NCBI GenBank assembly: GCA_052298855.1
Contig: DAVZXP010000007.1
Location: 1-64,000 of the forward strand
DNA: 64,000 bases
Source: Fimenecus sp052298855
GTDB taxonomy: Bacteria > Bacillota > Clostridia > Oscillospirales > Acutalibacteraceae
Reading direction: 5' to 3'
The translations under genes were made by a program, and so were the position numbers. The notes below the pieces were generated by a model. It was given only the letters and a program-made list of their open reading frames with translations. It ran no database searches and had not been told where the DNA came from. Below, piece by piece: positions 1-8,952 of the stretch; within the stretch, counting starts at the first letter, position 1, and every line of letters begins with the position of its first letter.

Positions 1-131
1 CAATAGTTTATATATATCTGTCAGTTTCCTCGGCGGGAGCAAGCCCCCGCCCTACACTATTGGATGTAAATTCACATTTACGGACAACCGCAAGGGTAGT
101 CCATACGGTCGCATAGATTTTCAAATTTGAT
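1..131. repeat. Degenerate interspersed non-coding repeat patch
   Basis: This stretch carries pieces of the palindrome-rich repeats found again near 13.4-14.2 kb and 49.3-50 kb. The piece at 104-131 matches 13854-13881 with one difference. The segment near 29-52 (cggcgggagcaagccc) matches a piece near 13976-13991. No gene is convincing here: the only open frame on the minus strand reads through the repeat and has no ribosome site. From 132 to 315 I see only AT-rich leader sequence for the next gene. Confidence 0.6.
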
Positions 132-315
132 AGCACCCAATAATATTTTTGTTTTCGTTGGTTAGCAGTTATATATTGATTTACGGTTGAAATAATACGA
201 AAATAATAAGAATTTGTTAAATAATTTTTAATTTTATTAGAAAATATTGCATTATCCACACAAAAGTCTATAATCTATCTTGTAAGATAAATGAAAAACT
301 CGGAAGGTGGATATA

Positions 316-987
316 ATGACACAAGTAAAAGCATCGAAAACAAAAAACACAGAGGTTAAGGACGAACTGACGGTTGAAAAGTTGATAATGATATTCCTTG
401 TGGCTTGTCTTGTCGGCTATGCCGTTGAGGAAATATGGTGCTTTATAAGACACGGTTATTTTGAGTCGAGGCACTCCCTGATTTACGGTCCGCTGTCCGT
501 GCTTTACGGTATGGGTGCGGTTTTGTTGACGGTATCGCTCTATAAAATCAAAGATTCAAAATGGTACACGATATTTTTAACGGCGTTTGTAGTCTGCTCG
601 GCGGCTGAATACATAGCATCGCTCGGTCAGGAGCTTCTTTTCGGCTCGGTAGCTTGGGATTACAGCAATGTACCGCTTAACATAAACGGCAGAATTTGCT
701 TGTTGTATTCGCTGTTTTGGGGCGTTCTCGGTCTTGCGTGGATAAAGGGGATTTACCCGTTTTTAAGTCATATGATTGATGTAATTCCGAAAGATGTTAC
801 AAAATATATCTGTATCGCATTTACGGTTTTCTTCGTTTTTGATTGCATAGTATCCGCTTCCGCCGCAGCAAGAATGGATAAACGTCAGGAAAATATACCG
901 GCAAGAAATAAGGTCGAGGTTTTCCTTGATGAGCATTATACCGACGAGAGAATGCACGAGATTTATGCAAATTCAAAGGACGTTTGA
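316..987 (+). CDS. Putative ABC-transporter type IV / CmpB-like integral membrane protein
   Basis: The 223-residue protein has about five hydrophobic segments (roughly residues 22-42, 56-75, 82-102, 127-150 and 165-185). It carries the family pattern of an early glutamate pair (VEEIW), then YGPL..LYG, then FGS..WDYS followed by NGRICL. I recognise this as the family usually named putative ABC-transporter type IV or DUF1113; its actual function is unknown. A GTG nine bases upstream is in frame, but the ATG at 316 sits 5 bases after AAGGTGG and is the better start. The gene is monocistronic and ends before a bidirectional terminator shared with the convergent MATE gene. Confidence 0.7.
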   Translation: MTQVKASKTKNTEVKDELTVEKLIMIFLVACLVGYAVEEIWCFIRHGYFESRHSLIYGPLSVLYGMGAVLLTVSLYKIKDSKWYTIFLTAFVVCSAAEYIASLGQELLFGSVAWDYSNVPLNINGRICLLYSLFWGVLGLAWIKGIYPFLSHMIDVIPKDVTKYICIAFTVFFVFDCIVSASAAARMDKRQENIPARNKVEVFLDEHYTDERMHEIYANSKDV

Positions 988-1073
988 GTTTTGTATTTTT
1001 CCATTTCACAGCGTATGAATTGAATTGAACATCTCACAGTATAGGGTAGGGAAAATTATATTTATGCTAAAAT

Positions 1074-1098
1074 AAGACCTCCGAAAATCGGAGGTCTT
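1074..1098. terminator. Bidirectional intrinsic terminator
   Basis: An 11-bp perfect stem (aagacctccga / tcggaggtctt) with a 3-base loop lies between the convergent membrane-protein and MATE genes. T-rich sequence follows on the plus strand and A-rich sequence precedes it, so it can serve both strands. Confidence 0.85.
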
Positions 1099-1120
1099 GT
1101 TTTGATAATATCACAATATT

Positions 1121-2509
1121 TTATGCCGTTTGTTCCCACTGCGAAGCCTGTTTTTTGAGCCGTTTTCGTGCAGGATGGGCACACAACAAAGAAATAAATA
1201 TCAGCACCGCCGTTGTTGCAAGGCTCACGGGGTAAACAATCATTATCGTCTTAAAGGTCGGATTTATCGGGAACACCCAATGTATCCAGCAAAGCCTTAC
1301 ACCGCATACGCCGAGCATTGTCAAAACCGCAGGCGCAACCGATATGCCGAAGCCTCGCATATAACCAGACATAACCTCATAAAGCAGGCTCAAAAGATGC
1401 GAAAGCTGAATAAGCATAAGCCTTATGTAGCCTATCTCGATAACCTCGGGGTCTTTGTTGAAAATCGCAAGCAAGCTTTTACCGAACACAAGCACAAGCA
1501 CCGCCGCCGTGCCGAGTGTAATTCCGCCCTCAATAAGACACACGGCAAGTGTTTTTTTACAACGCTTTATCTCGCCTGCACCGTAATTCTGACCGACAAA
1601 GGTCGTACACGCCTGACTGAAGGCGTTGAGTATATCATAGGTTATAACCTCGATATTGAACGCCGCACTCGAAGCTGCCATTACGACTGTTCCGAGACTG
1701 TTGATAGCAGACTGAACGACTATGTTTGAAACCGAGAAAACCGCACTTTGTATGCCTGCCGGCAGACCTATTCTTAAAATATGCTTGAGGCTTGTCATAT
1801 CAATTCCGAAGGATTTCGGCTCAACGTGAATAACCTGTGTCGTCTTACGCAATTTACAGTAAAGAATTACCGAGCTTATTGCGTTTGAAATAACCGTGGC
1901 TATCGCAACTCCGTTTACGGTCATATGCAGAACCGCCACAAAGAAAAGGTTTAATATTACATTCAAAACGCCTGAAATCGCAAGTGCTATAAGCGGCATT
2001 TTCGTCTCGCCCACGCTTCTGAATATCGCCGCCTCGAAGTTATATAAAAGAATCACGGGCATACCTATAAGATATATTCTAAGATACAGCAGTGCAAGTG
2101 AAAAAACATCCTCGGGAACATTTAGCACGCTCAAAAGCTGTACTGCTATAAGCTCGCCCACAATCGCAATTATAATTCCGCCGATTACCGCCACGGTCAT
2201 AGATGTATGCACGGCTTTTTGAACGGTATTTTTATCTCCCCTGCCGACTGCGTGTGCAATTACAACATTTGCTCCGAGTGCAACGCCGATAAACAGGTTG
2301 ACAATAAGGCTGATTATCGGACTGTTAGCACCGACAGCCGCTACCGCCGCCGTACTCTGCTCGCCCGTGAAATTTCCGACTACTGCCACATCCGAAGCAT
2401 TAAAAAGCTGTTCGAGTATTGCCGTTGCCGCAACGGGTAAAACAAAAACAGGCACCTTGCTCCACAACGAGCCGTGAAGCATATCAAGTTGTTTTTTATC
2501 CTTACTCAT
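1121..2509 (-). CDS. MATE family efflux transporter
   Basis: The 462-residue polytopic protein has about twelve hydrophobic segments in two MatE halves (about residues 16-176 and 240-400). The N-terminal motif LEQLFNASDVAVVGNF is typical of the DinF/NorM-like branch. Such proteins export cationic drugs or metabolites using a sodium or proton gradient; the substrate cannot be read from the sequence. The ATG follows AAGGAAG. The gene is transcribed away from a TetR-type regulator (2639-3193), and its promoter lies inside an inverted repeat, so repression by that neighbour is likely. It is the last gene before the terminator at 1074. Confidence 0.93.
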   Translation of the reverse strand: MSKDKKQLDMLHGSLWSKVPVFVLPVAATAILEQLFNASDVAVVGNFTGEQSTAAVAAVGANSPIISLIVNLFIGVALGANVVIAHAVGRGDKNTVQKAVHTSMTVAVIGGIIIAIVGELIAVQLLSVLNVPEDVFSLALLYLRIYLIGMPVILLYNFEAAIFRSVGETKMPLIALAISGVLNVILNLFFVAVLHMTVNGVAIATVISNAISSVILYCKLRKTTQVIHVEPKSFGIDMTSLKHILRIGLPAGIQSAVFSVSNIVVQSAINSLGTVVMAASSAAFNIEVITYDILNAFSQACTTFVGQNYGAGEIKRCKKTLAVCLIEGGITLGTAAVLVLVFGKSLLAIFNKDPEVIEIGYIRLMLIQLSHLLSLLYEVMSGYMRGFGISVAPAVLTMLGVCGVRLCWIHWVFPINPTFKTIMIVYPVSLATTAVLIFISLLCAHPARKRLKKQASQWEQTA

Positions 2510-2532
2510 TAGTCATACTTCCTTTTTCAAGC

Positions 2533-2572
2533 AATTATGATAGCACAATTTTGTTGTATGTCAATCATAATT
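2533..2572 (-). promoter_or_regulatory. MATE promoter enclosed by an inverted-repeat operator candidate
   Basis: On the minus strand a TTGACA -35 box (plus-strand 2559-2564) and a TATCAT -10 box (2537-2542) are separated by 16 bp. The 8-base arms aattatga (2533-2540) and tcataatt (2565-2572) flank and overlap both boxes. Binding of the adjacent TetR protein here would block the MATE promoter. The promoter reading is strong; the operator role is inferred. Confidence 0.6.
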
Positions 2573-2638
2573 TTATTGAAATTTCGGCTTGAATTATGTT
2601 ATTATATGTATAATATAATATCTTGAAAGGAAATTGCT

Positions 2639-3193
2639 ATGTCACAGGTTACCAAACGAGCATTAGAGCAATCGCTTAAAAATCTTTTGCTGAAAAAGCC
2701 CTTGACCAAAATCACTATAAACGATATAGCGGAGGACTGCGGAATTAACCGTATGACCTTTTATTATCATTTCAAGGATATTTATGACCTTGTTGAATGG
2801 GCGTGCCTTGAGGACGCTAAAAAAGCAATCGAAGAAAAGAAAACACATGACACCTGGGAGCAAGGTCTTTTGCAGTTGTTCGAGGCTGTGCGTGAAAACA
2901 AGCCTTTTATTATAAATGTTTATCGCTGTGTTGACAGAGGTCAGGTTGAAAAGTATTTGAGCCCGCTGGTAGATAATCTTCTTATGGGAGTTATCGAGGA
3001 AGAGTCGGCAGGTATGACCGTCAGAAGCGAGGACAAGGATTTCATCTCAAAGGCATATTCCTATGTATTTATCGGCATTATGCTCGATTGGATAAAGGAC
3101 GATATGAAAGAGGAGCCGCAGGTTATTGTCGATAAGCTTGCCCTGCTTATGAAAAATTCCTTCGGCGACGCTCTTGCCCGTTTCAAGAAATAA
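2639..3193 (+). CDS. TetR/AcrR family transcriptional regulator (DhaS-like C-terminal domain)
   Basis: The 184-residue protein has an N-terminal TetR DNA-binding domain (residues 6-55) with the helix-turn-helix INDIAEDCGINRMTFYYHF. The following helical domain, with YRCVDRGQVEKYL, looks like the TetR_C_8 type found in DhaS and related Bacillota regulators. The start follows GAAAGGAAATTGCT. It is divergent from the MATE exporter with a 129-bp spacer, the usual layout for a local repressor of an exporter. The ligand is unknown. The gene ends at a strong terminator. Confidence 0.88.
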   Translation: MSQVTKRALEQSLKNLLLKKPLTKITINDIAEDCGINRMTFYYHFKDIYDLVEWACLEDAKKAIEEKKTHDTWEQGLLQLFEAVRENKPFIINVYRCVDRGQVEKYLSPLVDNLLMGVIEEESAGMTVRSEDKDFISKAYSYVFIGIMLDWIKDDMKEEPQVIVDKLALLMKNSFGDALARFKK

Positions 3194-3235
3194 TTTTATC
3201 AACAACCTGAATTTGATAAAAATTTATACACTTAT

Positions 3236-3271
3236 AAAGTCTGTGATAAAAACTTTATCACAGACTTTTTT
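3236..3271 (+). terminator. Intrinsic terminator of the tetR gene
   Basis: A 15-bp perfect stem (3236-3250 with 3254-3268) with an AAC loop is followed by a T run. Confidence 0.93.
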
Positions 3272-3338
3272 CTGTTTATTGTAAGCAGCCGAAAAATGAA
3301 TATACTAAAGACATAACAAAACAACAGGAGGTTTTTGT

Positions 3339-5132
3339 ATGTATTATTCAGCAGGCACTTACGAATCATTTGCTCATCCCGAGAAACCGAAGGACGTCGA
3401 TAAAAAATCGGCATACATTATCGGCACAGGACTTGCGGGACTTACCGCAGCTTTCTATCTTGTCAGAGACGGACAAATGAAAGGCGAGCACATTCATCTT
3501 TTGGAAAAACTTGAACTGGCAGGCGGCAGCTGCGACGGACGAAAGGACATTACAAAAGGCTTCTTTATGAGGGGCGGACGTGAAATGGATAACCATTTTG
3601 AAGTAATGTGGGATATGTTCCGTGATGTACCGTCACTTGAAACTCCCGGTATTTCCGTACTCGATGAATACTATTGGCTCAACAAACATGACCCGAACTA
3701 TTCCTTGTGCAGAGCTTCAGTAAACTGTGGCAAGGATGCACACACGGACAAGAAATTCAATCTTGATAAAGACTCGGCTCTTGCACTTTCACAGCTGTTC
3801 ATTACTCCCGAAAAAGACCTTGAGGGAAAGAAAATTTCAGATATTCTTCCTGACACATTTTGGCACACAAACTTCTGGCTTTATTGGCAGACAATGTTCG
3901 CTTTCCAGCGTTGGTCGAGTGCACTTGAGATGAAGCGTTACCTTTGCAGATATGTTCATCACATTGACGGCTTGCCCGATTTCAGCGCATTGAGATTTAC
4001 AAAGTACAATCAGTACGAAAGCCTTATTTTACCGCTTGTAAAGTACCTTGAGGCTCACGGCGTAAGAATTGAATACGGTATGGACGTCAAGAACGTCATA
4101 ATCGAAACCGTAGGCGATAAAAAGGTTGCAAAGCAGATAGTTTATGTAAAGGACGGCAAACAGCAGACAATTGACCTTATCGAGGATGACCTTGTTTTCA
4201 TCACAAACGGCTGCTGCACCGACTCAACCTGCTACGGCGACCAAACACATGCGCCCGACCTTTCAGGTCTTAAAAACGGCAAGGGGGACTCGTGGGATAT
4301 GTGGAAAGCAATTGCTGCTCAGGCAACTCACGGAGAGTTCGGCAACCCAGACGCATTCTGTAACAACATTGAAGCTACAAACTGGATGAGTGCAACGGTT
4401 GAAACCTCAAACGAAGAGGTTATTCAGCATATAATCAACGTCTGCAAGCGTGATCCCCGTGAGGGCAAGGTTACAACCGGCGGTATCGTAACGGTCAAGG
4501 ACAGCACGGAAAATTGGTATCTGTCTTGGACTATAAACCGTCAGCCTCAGTTCAAATCACAGGATAAAAACGCCGTTCTCGTATGGCTCTATGCTCTCAA
4601 CACAAACAAAGAGGGCAACTATGTTAAGAAAGCAATGCGTGACTGTACGGGCGAGGAGGTCTGCCGTGAGTGGCTCTACCATATCGGTATTCCCACAAAC
4701 GAAATTGACTCTCTTGCAAAGGAAGCGTGTAACACCACAACATGCTTTATGCCGTATATCAACGCATTCTTCCAGCCGAGAAAAAATGAGGATCGTCCTC
4801 ATGTTGTTCCCGACGGTGCGGTAAACTTCGCTTTCCTCGGTCAGTTCACGGAAACTCCGAGAGACACAATTTTCACCATTGAATATTCAATGCGTACAGG
4901 TATGGAATCTGTTTATACGCTTCTTGATATTGACAGAGGCGTTCCCGAGGTATGGGGCAGTAAGTACGATGTTAGAGAGCTCTTGCGTGCTTGCTACTAT
5001 GCTATCGACAAGAAACCTATCAGTGAAGTTAAGCTGTCCTTCAAGGAAAGAGAAATGCTTAAGGTCCTCCTTAAAAAAGTCAAGGGCACGGATGTTGAGC
5101 TTCTCTTAAAAGAAAGCGGACTTATCGAATAA
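3339..5132 (+). CDS. ohyA: Oleate hydratase (myosin-cross-reactive antigen family)
   Basis: The 597-residue FAD-dependent enzyme adds water to the cis-9 double bond of oleate and related fatty acids, giving 10-hydroxystearate. The dinucleotide-binding motif IIGTGLAGL is at residues 27-35, followed by HLLEKLELAGGSCDG. The family signatures MRGGREMDNHFEV, YHIGIP and NRQPQF are all present, and the length is that of the full family. It starts after AGGAGG and is monocistronic, with a terminator on each side. In gut Bacillota this activity detoxifies host-derived unsaturated fatty acids; that role is inferred here. Confidence 0.95.
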   Translation: MYYSAGTYESFAHPEKPKDVDKKSAYIIGTGLAGLTAAFYLVRDGQMKGEHIHLLEKLELAGGSCDGRKDITKGFFMRGGREMDNHFEVMWDMFRDVPSLETPGISVLDEYYWLNKHDPNYSLCRASVNCGKDAHTDKKFNLDKDSALALSQLFITPEKDLEGKKISDILPDTFWHTNFWLYWQTMFAFQRWSSALEMKRYLCRYVHHIDGLPDFSALRFTKYNQYESLILPLVKYLEAHGVRIEYGMDVKNVIIETVGDKKVAKQIVYVKDGKQQTIDLIEDDLVFITNGCCTDSTCYGDQTHAPDLSGLKNGKGDSWDMWKAIAAQATHGEFGNPDAFCNNIEATNWMSATVETSNEEVIQHIINVCKRDPREGKVTTGGIVTVKDSTENWYLSWTINRQPQFKSQDKNAVLVWLYALNTNKEGNYVKKAMRDCTGEEVCREWLYHIGIPTNEIDSLAKEACNTTTCFMPYINAFFQPRKNEDRPHVVPDGAVNFAFLGQFTETPRDTIFTIEYSMRTGMESVYTLLDIDRGVPEVWGSKYDVRELLRACYYAIDKKPISEVKLSFKEREMLKVLLKKVKGTDVELLLKESGLIE

Positions 5133-5159
5133 CGGATTGTATTAAAAATCCGAAAAACA

Positions 5160-5199
5160 AAGCACCCGAGCTTTTCAAAAATGAAGAGCTCGGGTGCTT
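5160..5199. terminator. Bidirectional terminator between ohyA and trpS
   Basis: A 13-bp perfect stem (5160-5172 with 5187-5199), which can extend into the loop, is flanked by A-rich sequence on the left and T-rich sequence on the right. It serves both convergent genes. Confidence 0.9.
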
Positions 5200-5216
5200 T
5201 TGCTTTTGATATTAAA

Positions 5217-6227
5217 TTATTTGTCAATCTGAATAAAGCCGACCTTTTTCATTGCCTTTTTAAGAGTTCTTGAAGCAAAACAGCTTGCCTTTTCAGCTCC
5301 GAGCTTTGCACAATCATAAAGATATGCCTTATCGTTGATGAGCCTTGCATATTCTTCCTTGAGAGGACGAAGCTCCTCAATTACAGCCTCGCCGACTGCC
5401 GTCTTAAAGTCGCCGTAGCCCTTGCCGTCAAATTCCTTTTCAATCTCGTCAAAGGACTTGCCTGTGCAACAGGAATAAATACCCATAAGGTTATTAACTC
5501 CGTCCTTGCCCTCGCCGTAATAAACCTTTGCCTCACTGTCGGTAACGGCGGATTTGATTTTTTTCATAATTGCATTGTCATCATCGAGAACAGAAATAAA
5601 TCCCTTAACATTTGTGTCTGATTTTGACATTTTCTTTGTCGGCTCCTGAAGCGACATAACCCTTGCACCCGCCTTACCGATAAACGGCTCGGGAAGCTTA
5701 AAGGTATTGCCGTAAAGTCCGTTAAAGCGTTCTGCGATATCCCTTGTTATTTCAAGGTGCTGCTTTTGGTCTGCGCCGATCGGAACAAAGTCTGTCTGAT
5801 AGAGCAATATATCCGCTGCCATAAGCACGGGATATGCAAAAAGTCCGACATTGACATTATCGGGATGCTTTTCGCTCTTGTCCTTAAACTGCGTCATCCT
5901 CGAAGCCTCGCCGAACTGCGTATAGCAGTCAAGAATCCACGCAAGCTGAGCGTGCTCGGGCACCATACTCTGAATAAATATCGTATTTTTCTCGGGATCA
6001 AGACCGAGTGCAATCAAAAGAGCGTACATTTCAAGCGTTCTTCTTCTCAAATCGGCAGGCTCGGGACGAACTGTTATCGAATGGAGATCGGCAACCGCAT
6101 AAAGGCAGTTATAGTCGTCCGCCATTGTTTTCCAATTCTTGAGCGCACCGAGGTAGTTGCCGAGAGTCGGCGTACCCGTAGGCTGAATTGCGCTTAAAAC
6201 TATCTTCTTTTTTTCCTGATTTTCCAT
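5217..6227 (-). CDS. trpS: Tryptophanyl-tRNA synthetase
   Basis: The 336-residue class I synthetase charges tRNA-Trp. The HIGH-equivalent motif TPTLGNYLG is near residues 19-27 and the KMSKS loop (KKMSKSD) is near residue 203. QPTG near the start and GADQKQHLE are typical of TrpRS, and the length is normal for the bacterial enzyme. The gene lies 18 bp downstream of the CNNM-type membrane protein and is probably cotranscribed with it. There is no room for a T-box directly in front of it. Confidence 0.97.
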   Translation of the reverse strand: MENQEKKKIVLSAIQPTGTPTLGNYLGALKNWKTMADDYNCLYAVADLHSITVRPEPADLRRRTLEMYALLIALGLDPEKNTIFIQSMVPEHAQLAWILDCYTQFGEASRMTQFKDKSEKHPDNVNVGLFAYPVLMAADILLYQTDFVPIGADQKQHLEITRDIAERFNGLYGNTFKLPEPFIGKAGARVMSLQEPTKKMSKSDTNVKGFISVLDDDNAIMKKIKSAVTDSEAKVYYGEGKDGVNNLMGIYSCCTGKSFDEIEKEFDGKGYGDFKTAVGEAVIEELRPLKEEYARLINDKAYLYDCAKLGAEKASCFASRTLKKAMKKVGFIQIDK

Positions 6228-6245
6228 TTTTACATCTCCGATAAA

Positions 6246-7619
6246 TTATTCTTCCGTTTCTTCAGGCTCGGGCTGCGGCAAAATTTCAACCTTAACCTTA
6301 CCTATTCTGCGTTCCTCGACGTTGAGAACGGTAAATTTGAAATTCTCGTACTCGACAACGTCCTCTTTATCGTCCTTATTCTTTTCGTCGGACTCCTTCG
6401 GAAGATAGCCCAAACGGCTGATGATAAATCCGCCGAGAGTATCATAATCGCCCTCGGGAAATTTGATTTTCAATTTTTCCTCAACCTCGTCTATGTCGGT
6501 TATACCGTCAACAGTAAAGGTTGTTTCGTTAATCTGAGAAATTTCCTCATCCTCGTTGTCGTATTCATCCTGAACGTTTCCGACAATGGATTCGATAACG
6601 TCCTCAAATGTAACTATACCTGCCGTTCCGCCGTATTCATCGACAACAACAGCCATTTGAATATGTCTTTCAAGCATTTCGTTGAGTAGCTCACTGCAAT
6701 GCTTTGTTTCGGGAACATAATACGCCTCACGCATAAAGTCTTTAATGGTCTTTGACTTGGGCAAATTCGTTCCCACATATTTAAGCAAGTCTTTCACATA
6801 GATAATGCCGATAATATTGTCCTGATCCTCTTCAAAAACAGGGATTCTCGAATGACCGCATTCGATAGCCATTTTTGAAATTTCACAAAGAGGCTCTTCG
6901 ACATTTACGCAGTCCATATCGGTACGGTGTGTCATAATATCGCCGACGTCCATATCGTCAAACTCAAAAATGTTGTTGATCATCTCTTTTTGGACGTTCT
7001 CGATAACACCCTTTTCCTGACCGACATCGACCATCATTCTTATTTCTTCCTCTGTAACAACCTCTTCGTCCGCATTCGGGTCAATGCCGAAAATACGCAC
7101 AACGGTATTTGTGGAAGCCGAAAGAAGCTTTACAAAGGGCTTTGTAAGTTTATTGACAAAAAGAAGCACGGGAACAACCGTAAACGAAACCTTTTCCGGC
7201 TTCTGCATTGCTATTTTCTTCGGTGCAAGCTCGCCGAGAACAAGTGAAAAATACGACATAATAACCGTAATAAGCACGGTCGATACCGCATTTATAACGC
7301 CTACCGGAATAACATTTACAATTGAGGTCGAGGCAAGCTTATCCGCCAGCATAACCGCAAAGCTCTGTGATGCCGTGGCACTCGTCAAAAATCCGGCAAG
7401 TGTAACGCCGATTTGAATTGTCGAAAGGAAATTGCTCGAATTCTCTGTAAGTTTCAATACCTGTTTTGCCTTTTTATCCCCGTCCTCAGCCATTTTTTCC
7501 ATTTTGCTGTCGTTGAGGGAAATGATTGCAATTTCACTCATTGCAAAAAATGCGTTAAGTAAAATAAGCAAAAATAACAAAACAATTTTCAGTATAATGC
7601 CCGCAGGGTCCGAATCCAT
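6246..7619 (-). CDS. CNNM/CorC-type hemolysin-family membrane protein (DUF21, CBS pair, CorC_HlyC)
   Basis: The 457-residue protein has an N-terminal DUF21 domain with about four membrane segments (to about residue 200), containing NAFFAMSEIAIISLN. A CBS pair follows (about 215-345, with RIPVFEEDQDNIIGIIYVKDLL and VVVDEYGGTAGIVTFEDV), then a C-terminal CorC_HlyC domain ending in an acidic tail. Relatives act in magnesium or cobalt transport across the cytoplasmic membrane; older annotation calls them hemolysins. It is the first gene of a two-gene unit with trpS. Magnesium transport is the more likely role. Confidence 0.93.
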   Translation of the reverse strand: MDSDPAGIILKIVLLFLLILLNAFFAMSEIAIISLNDSKMEKMAEDGDKKAKQVLKLTENSSNFLSTIQIGVTLAGFLTSATASQSFAVMLADKLASTSIVNVIPVGVINAVSTVLITVIMSYFSLVLGELAPKKIAMQKPEKVSFTVVPVLLFVNKLTKPFVKLLSASTNTVVRIFGIDPNADEEVVTEEEIRMMVDVGQEKGVIENVQKEMINNIFEFDDMDVGDIMTHRTDMDCVNVEEPLCEISKMAIECGHSRIPVFEEDQDNIIGIIYVKDLLKYVGTNLPKSKTIKDFMREAYYVPETKHCSELLNEMLERHIQMAVVVDEYGGTAGIVTFEDVIESIVGNVQDEYDNEDEEISQINETTFTVDGITDIDEVEEKLKIKFPEGDYDTLGGFIISRLGYLPKESDEKNKDDKEDVVEYENFKFTVLNVEERRIGKVKVEILPQPEPEETEE

Positions 7620-7703
7620 AAAAAAATACTCTCCTTAAAAAATAAAATATATTCTATATATTGTATATTAAAACCGTCATATAGTCAAGTACCGAACACC
7701 ATT

Positions 7704-8675
7704 CTATTGTACTGCCGCCGAAATATTCAGCAATCGGTCATATATGTATTGCGGTGCTTCGCTTTCTATGATTTTATTGAGCTCGGGAATTAAATCCTTA
7801 TTGACGATATACTTTTTTATCTCAAAGTCCTCTCTTATATCCTTTGTGAGATACCTTGAATCTATCAGGTTAAAGCCGTCTAAGAGCAGGAACACGCCCT
7901 GCTGAAATTTCATCAAATCATTTGTCGGAATATCAATCAGCTTTGCGCTCGGAGAAAGAGACAAAGCGCTTTCCTCATAACGCTTGAACTCGCTTGCTAT
8001 ATCCCTGCTTTTAAGCTCCTCAATAAACTCACCTGCGCTTTTAAGGTCAAAGGACTTGCGAATTTGATTGCGTTTTTTTATGTGATTTGAAGGAATTATG
8101 TTTATGACATTTACATTGTAGCCATCAAGCCACTCGTTAGCCTGCTCAATATCGGAAGAGCTGTTTTTGCCCGAGAAGTCCCTTACCGTGTAAATCACAA
8201 AATCCTCTTCAGCCGACTCTCTGCCCTTTATCGCAAACGACAGGGAAACATACAGGCTTTTTGTGAAATCAATAAACGGGCTCAAATCAAGATAGTGCTG
8301 CGCAAGAGCCGTCATATTGTACATTTTATATCTGTCCGTATCGCCGTAAAGTAGGTTATAAACCTCGTAAAACCTCTCTTTTGCGACATACATATCAAAC
8401 AGGTATCGTCCGTTGATGTTCAAGGATTTTTCAATTTCAAGCTCTTTTAATTCCGATGCCTTTTGCCTTAAAAGAGTGGGTATGAGCCTGCGCTGTTGAG
8501 AGTGTATTCTCTCGCCCCTGTATACAACGTCGCTGCCCTGCAAAAACGGAACATACAATTCCGCATTAAATTTTTCAAGGGTGTCAATTTCAATTTCCGA
8601 CACACCGAAATTCACGTCAAGCGCATCCTCAAGCCTCGCAATAAATTGAGAACGAAGTATATCTTCCTTTTGCAT
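7704..8675 (-). CDS. FRG-domain protein of unknown function
   Basis: The 323-residue protein carries an FRG domain. The naming motif appears as VYRGERIHSQQRRLIPTLLR, preceded by a short helical segment, with LSPFIDFTKSLYVSLSFAI later. The family has no agreed biochemical role, but members occur often near defence and toxin-like genes. The in-frame ATG at 8729 is rejected because the promoter boxes lie at 8711-8739, so transcription would begin downstream of it. The ATG at 8675 follows AAAGGAC. It is a monocistronic gene next to housekeeping genes, with no partner or mobile element beside it. Confidence 0.75.
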   Translation of the reverse strand: MQKEDILRSQFIARLEDALDVNFGVSEIEIDTLEKFNAELYVPFLQGSDVVYRGERIHSQQRRLIPTLLRQKASELKELEIEKSLNINGRYLFDMYVAKERFYEVYNLLYGDTDRYKMYNMTALAQHYLDLSPFIDFTKSLYVSLSFAIKGRESAEEDFVIYTVRDFSGKNSSSDIEQANEWLDGYNVNVINIIPSNHIKKRNQIRKSFDLKSAGEFIEELKSRDIASEFKRYEESALSLSPSAKLIDIPTNDLMKFQQGVFLLLDGFNLIDSRYLTKDIREDFEIKKYIVNKDLIPELNKIIESEAPQYIYDRLLNISAAVQ

Positions 8676-8710
8676 ATTTTTGTCCTTTTTCAAATTATAT
8701 TTCACGCAAT

Positions 8711-8739
8711 ATTGTATCATAATCATCAAGATTATTCAA
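8711..8739 (-). promoter_or_regulatory. Promoter of the FRG-domain gene
   Basis: On the minus strand, TTGAAT (plus-strand 8734-8739) and TACAAT (8711-8716) are spaced 17 bp apart. The predicted start of transcription near 8704 fits the ATG at 8675. Confidence 0.7.
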
Positions 8740-8810
8740 ATATGGGATTTATATATGATTTACAGACGGTTTTCACTTGAATTTTTTGTCACTTTTTCAA
8801 GAAATTGTTG

Positions 8811-8839
8811 TTTACATACCATAGTAAAAGTGTTAAAAT
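8811..8839 (+). promoter_or_regulatory. Promoter of nifJ
   Basis: TTTACA (8811-8816) and TAAAAT (8834-8839) are 17 bp apart. This gives an untranslated leader of about 105 bases before the ATG at 8953, in which I see no clear structured element. Confidence 0.7.
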
Positions 8840-8952
8840 ATTTTATGTATGCGAATACAGTTAATTATTATCGTAACGCACTCGGAAAAACGGTGTTTTC
8901 AAACCGCTTCTCCCCCTGTTTTGCGGTACACCTTTTTAAGGAGGAAATAAAA

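Noticed and set aside
8..259. 83-codon open frame on the minus strand at the window start
   Set aside because: It runs through the interspersed repeat, has no ribosome site and no recognisable protein features.
1130..1729. 199-codon plus-strand frame opposite the MATE gene
   Set aside because: Shadow of a clear MATE coding region on the other strand; composition (many His, Arg, Cys) is typical of antisense frames.
6228..6245. T-box in front of trpS
   Set aside because: Only 18 bp separate trpS from the upstream coding gene, leaving no space for a leader.
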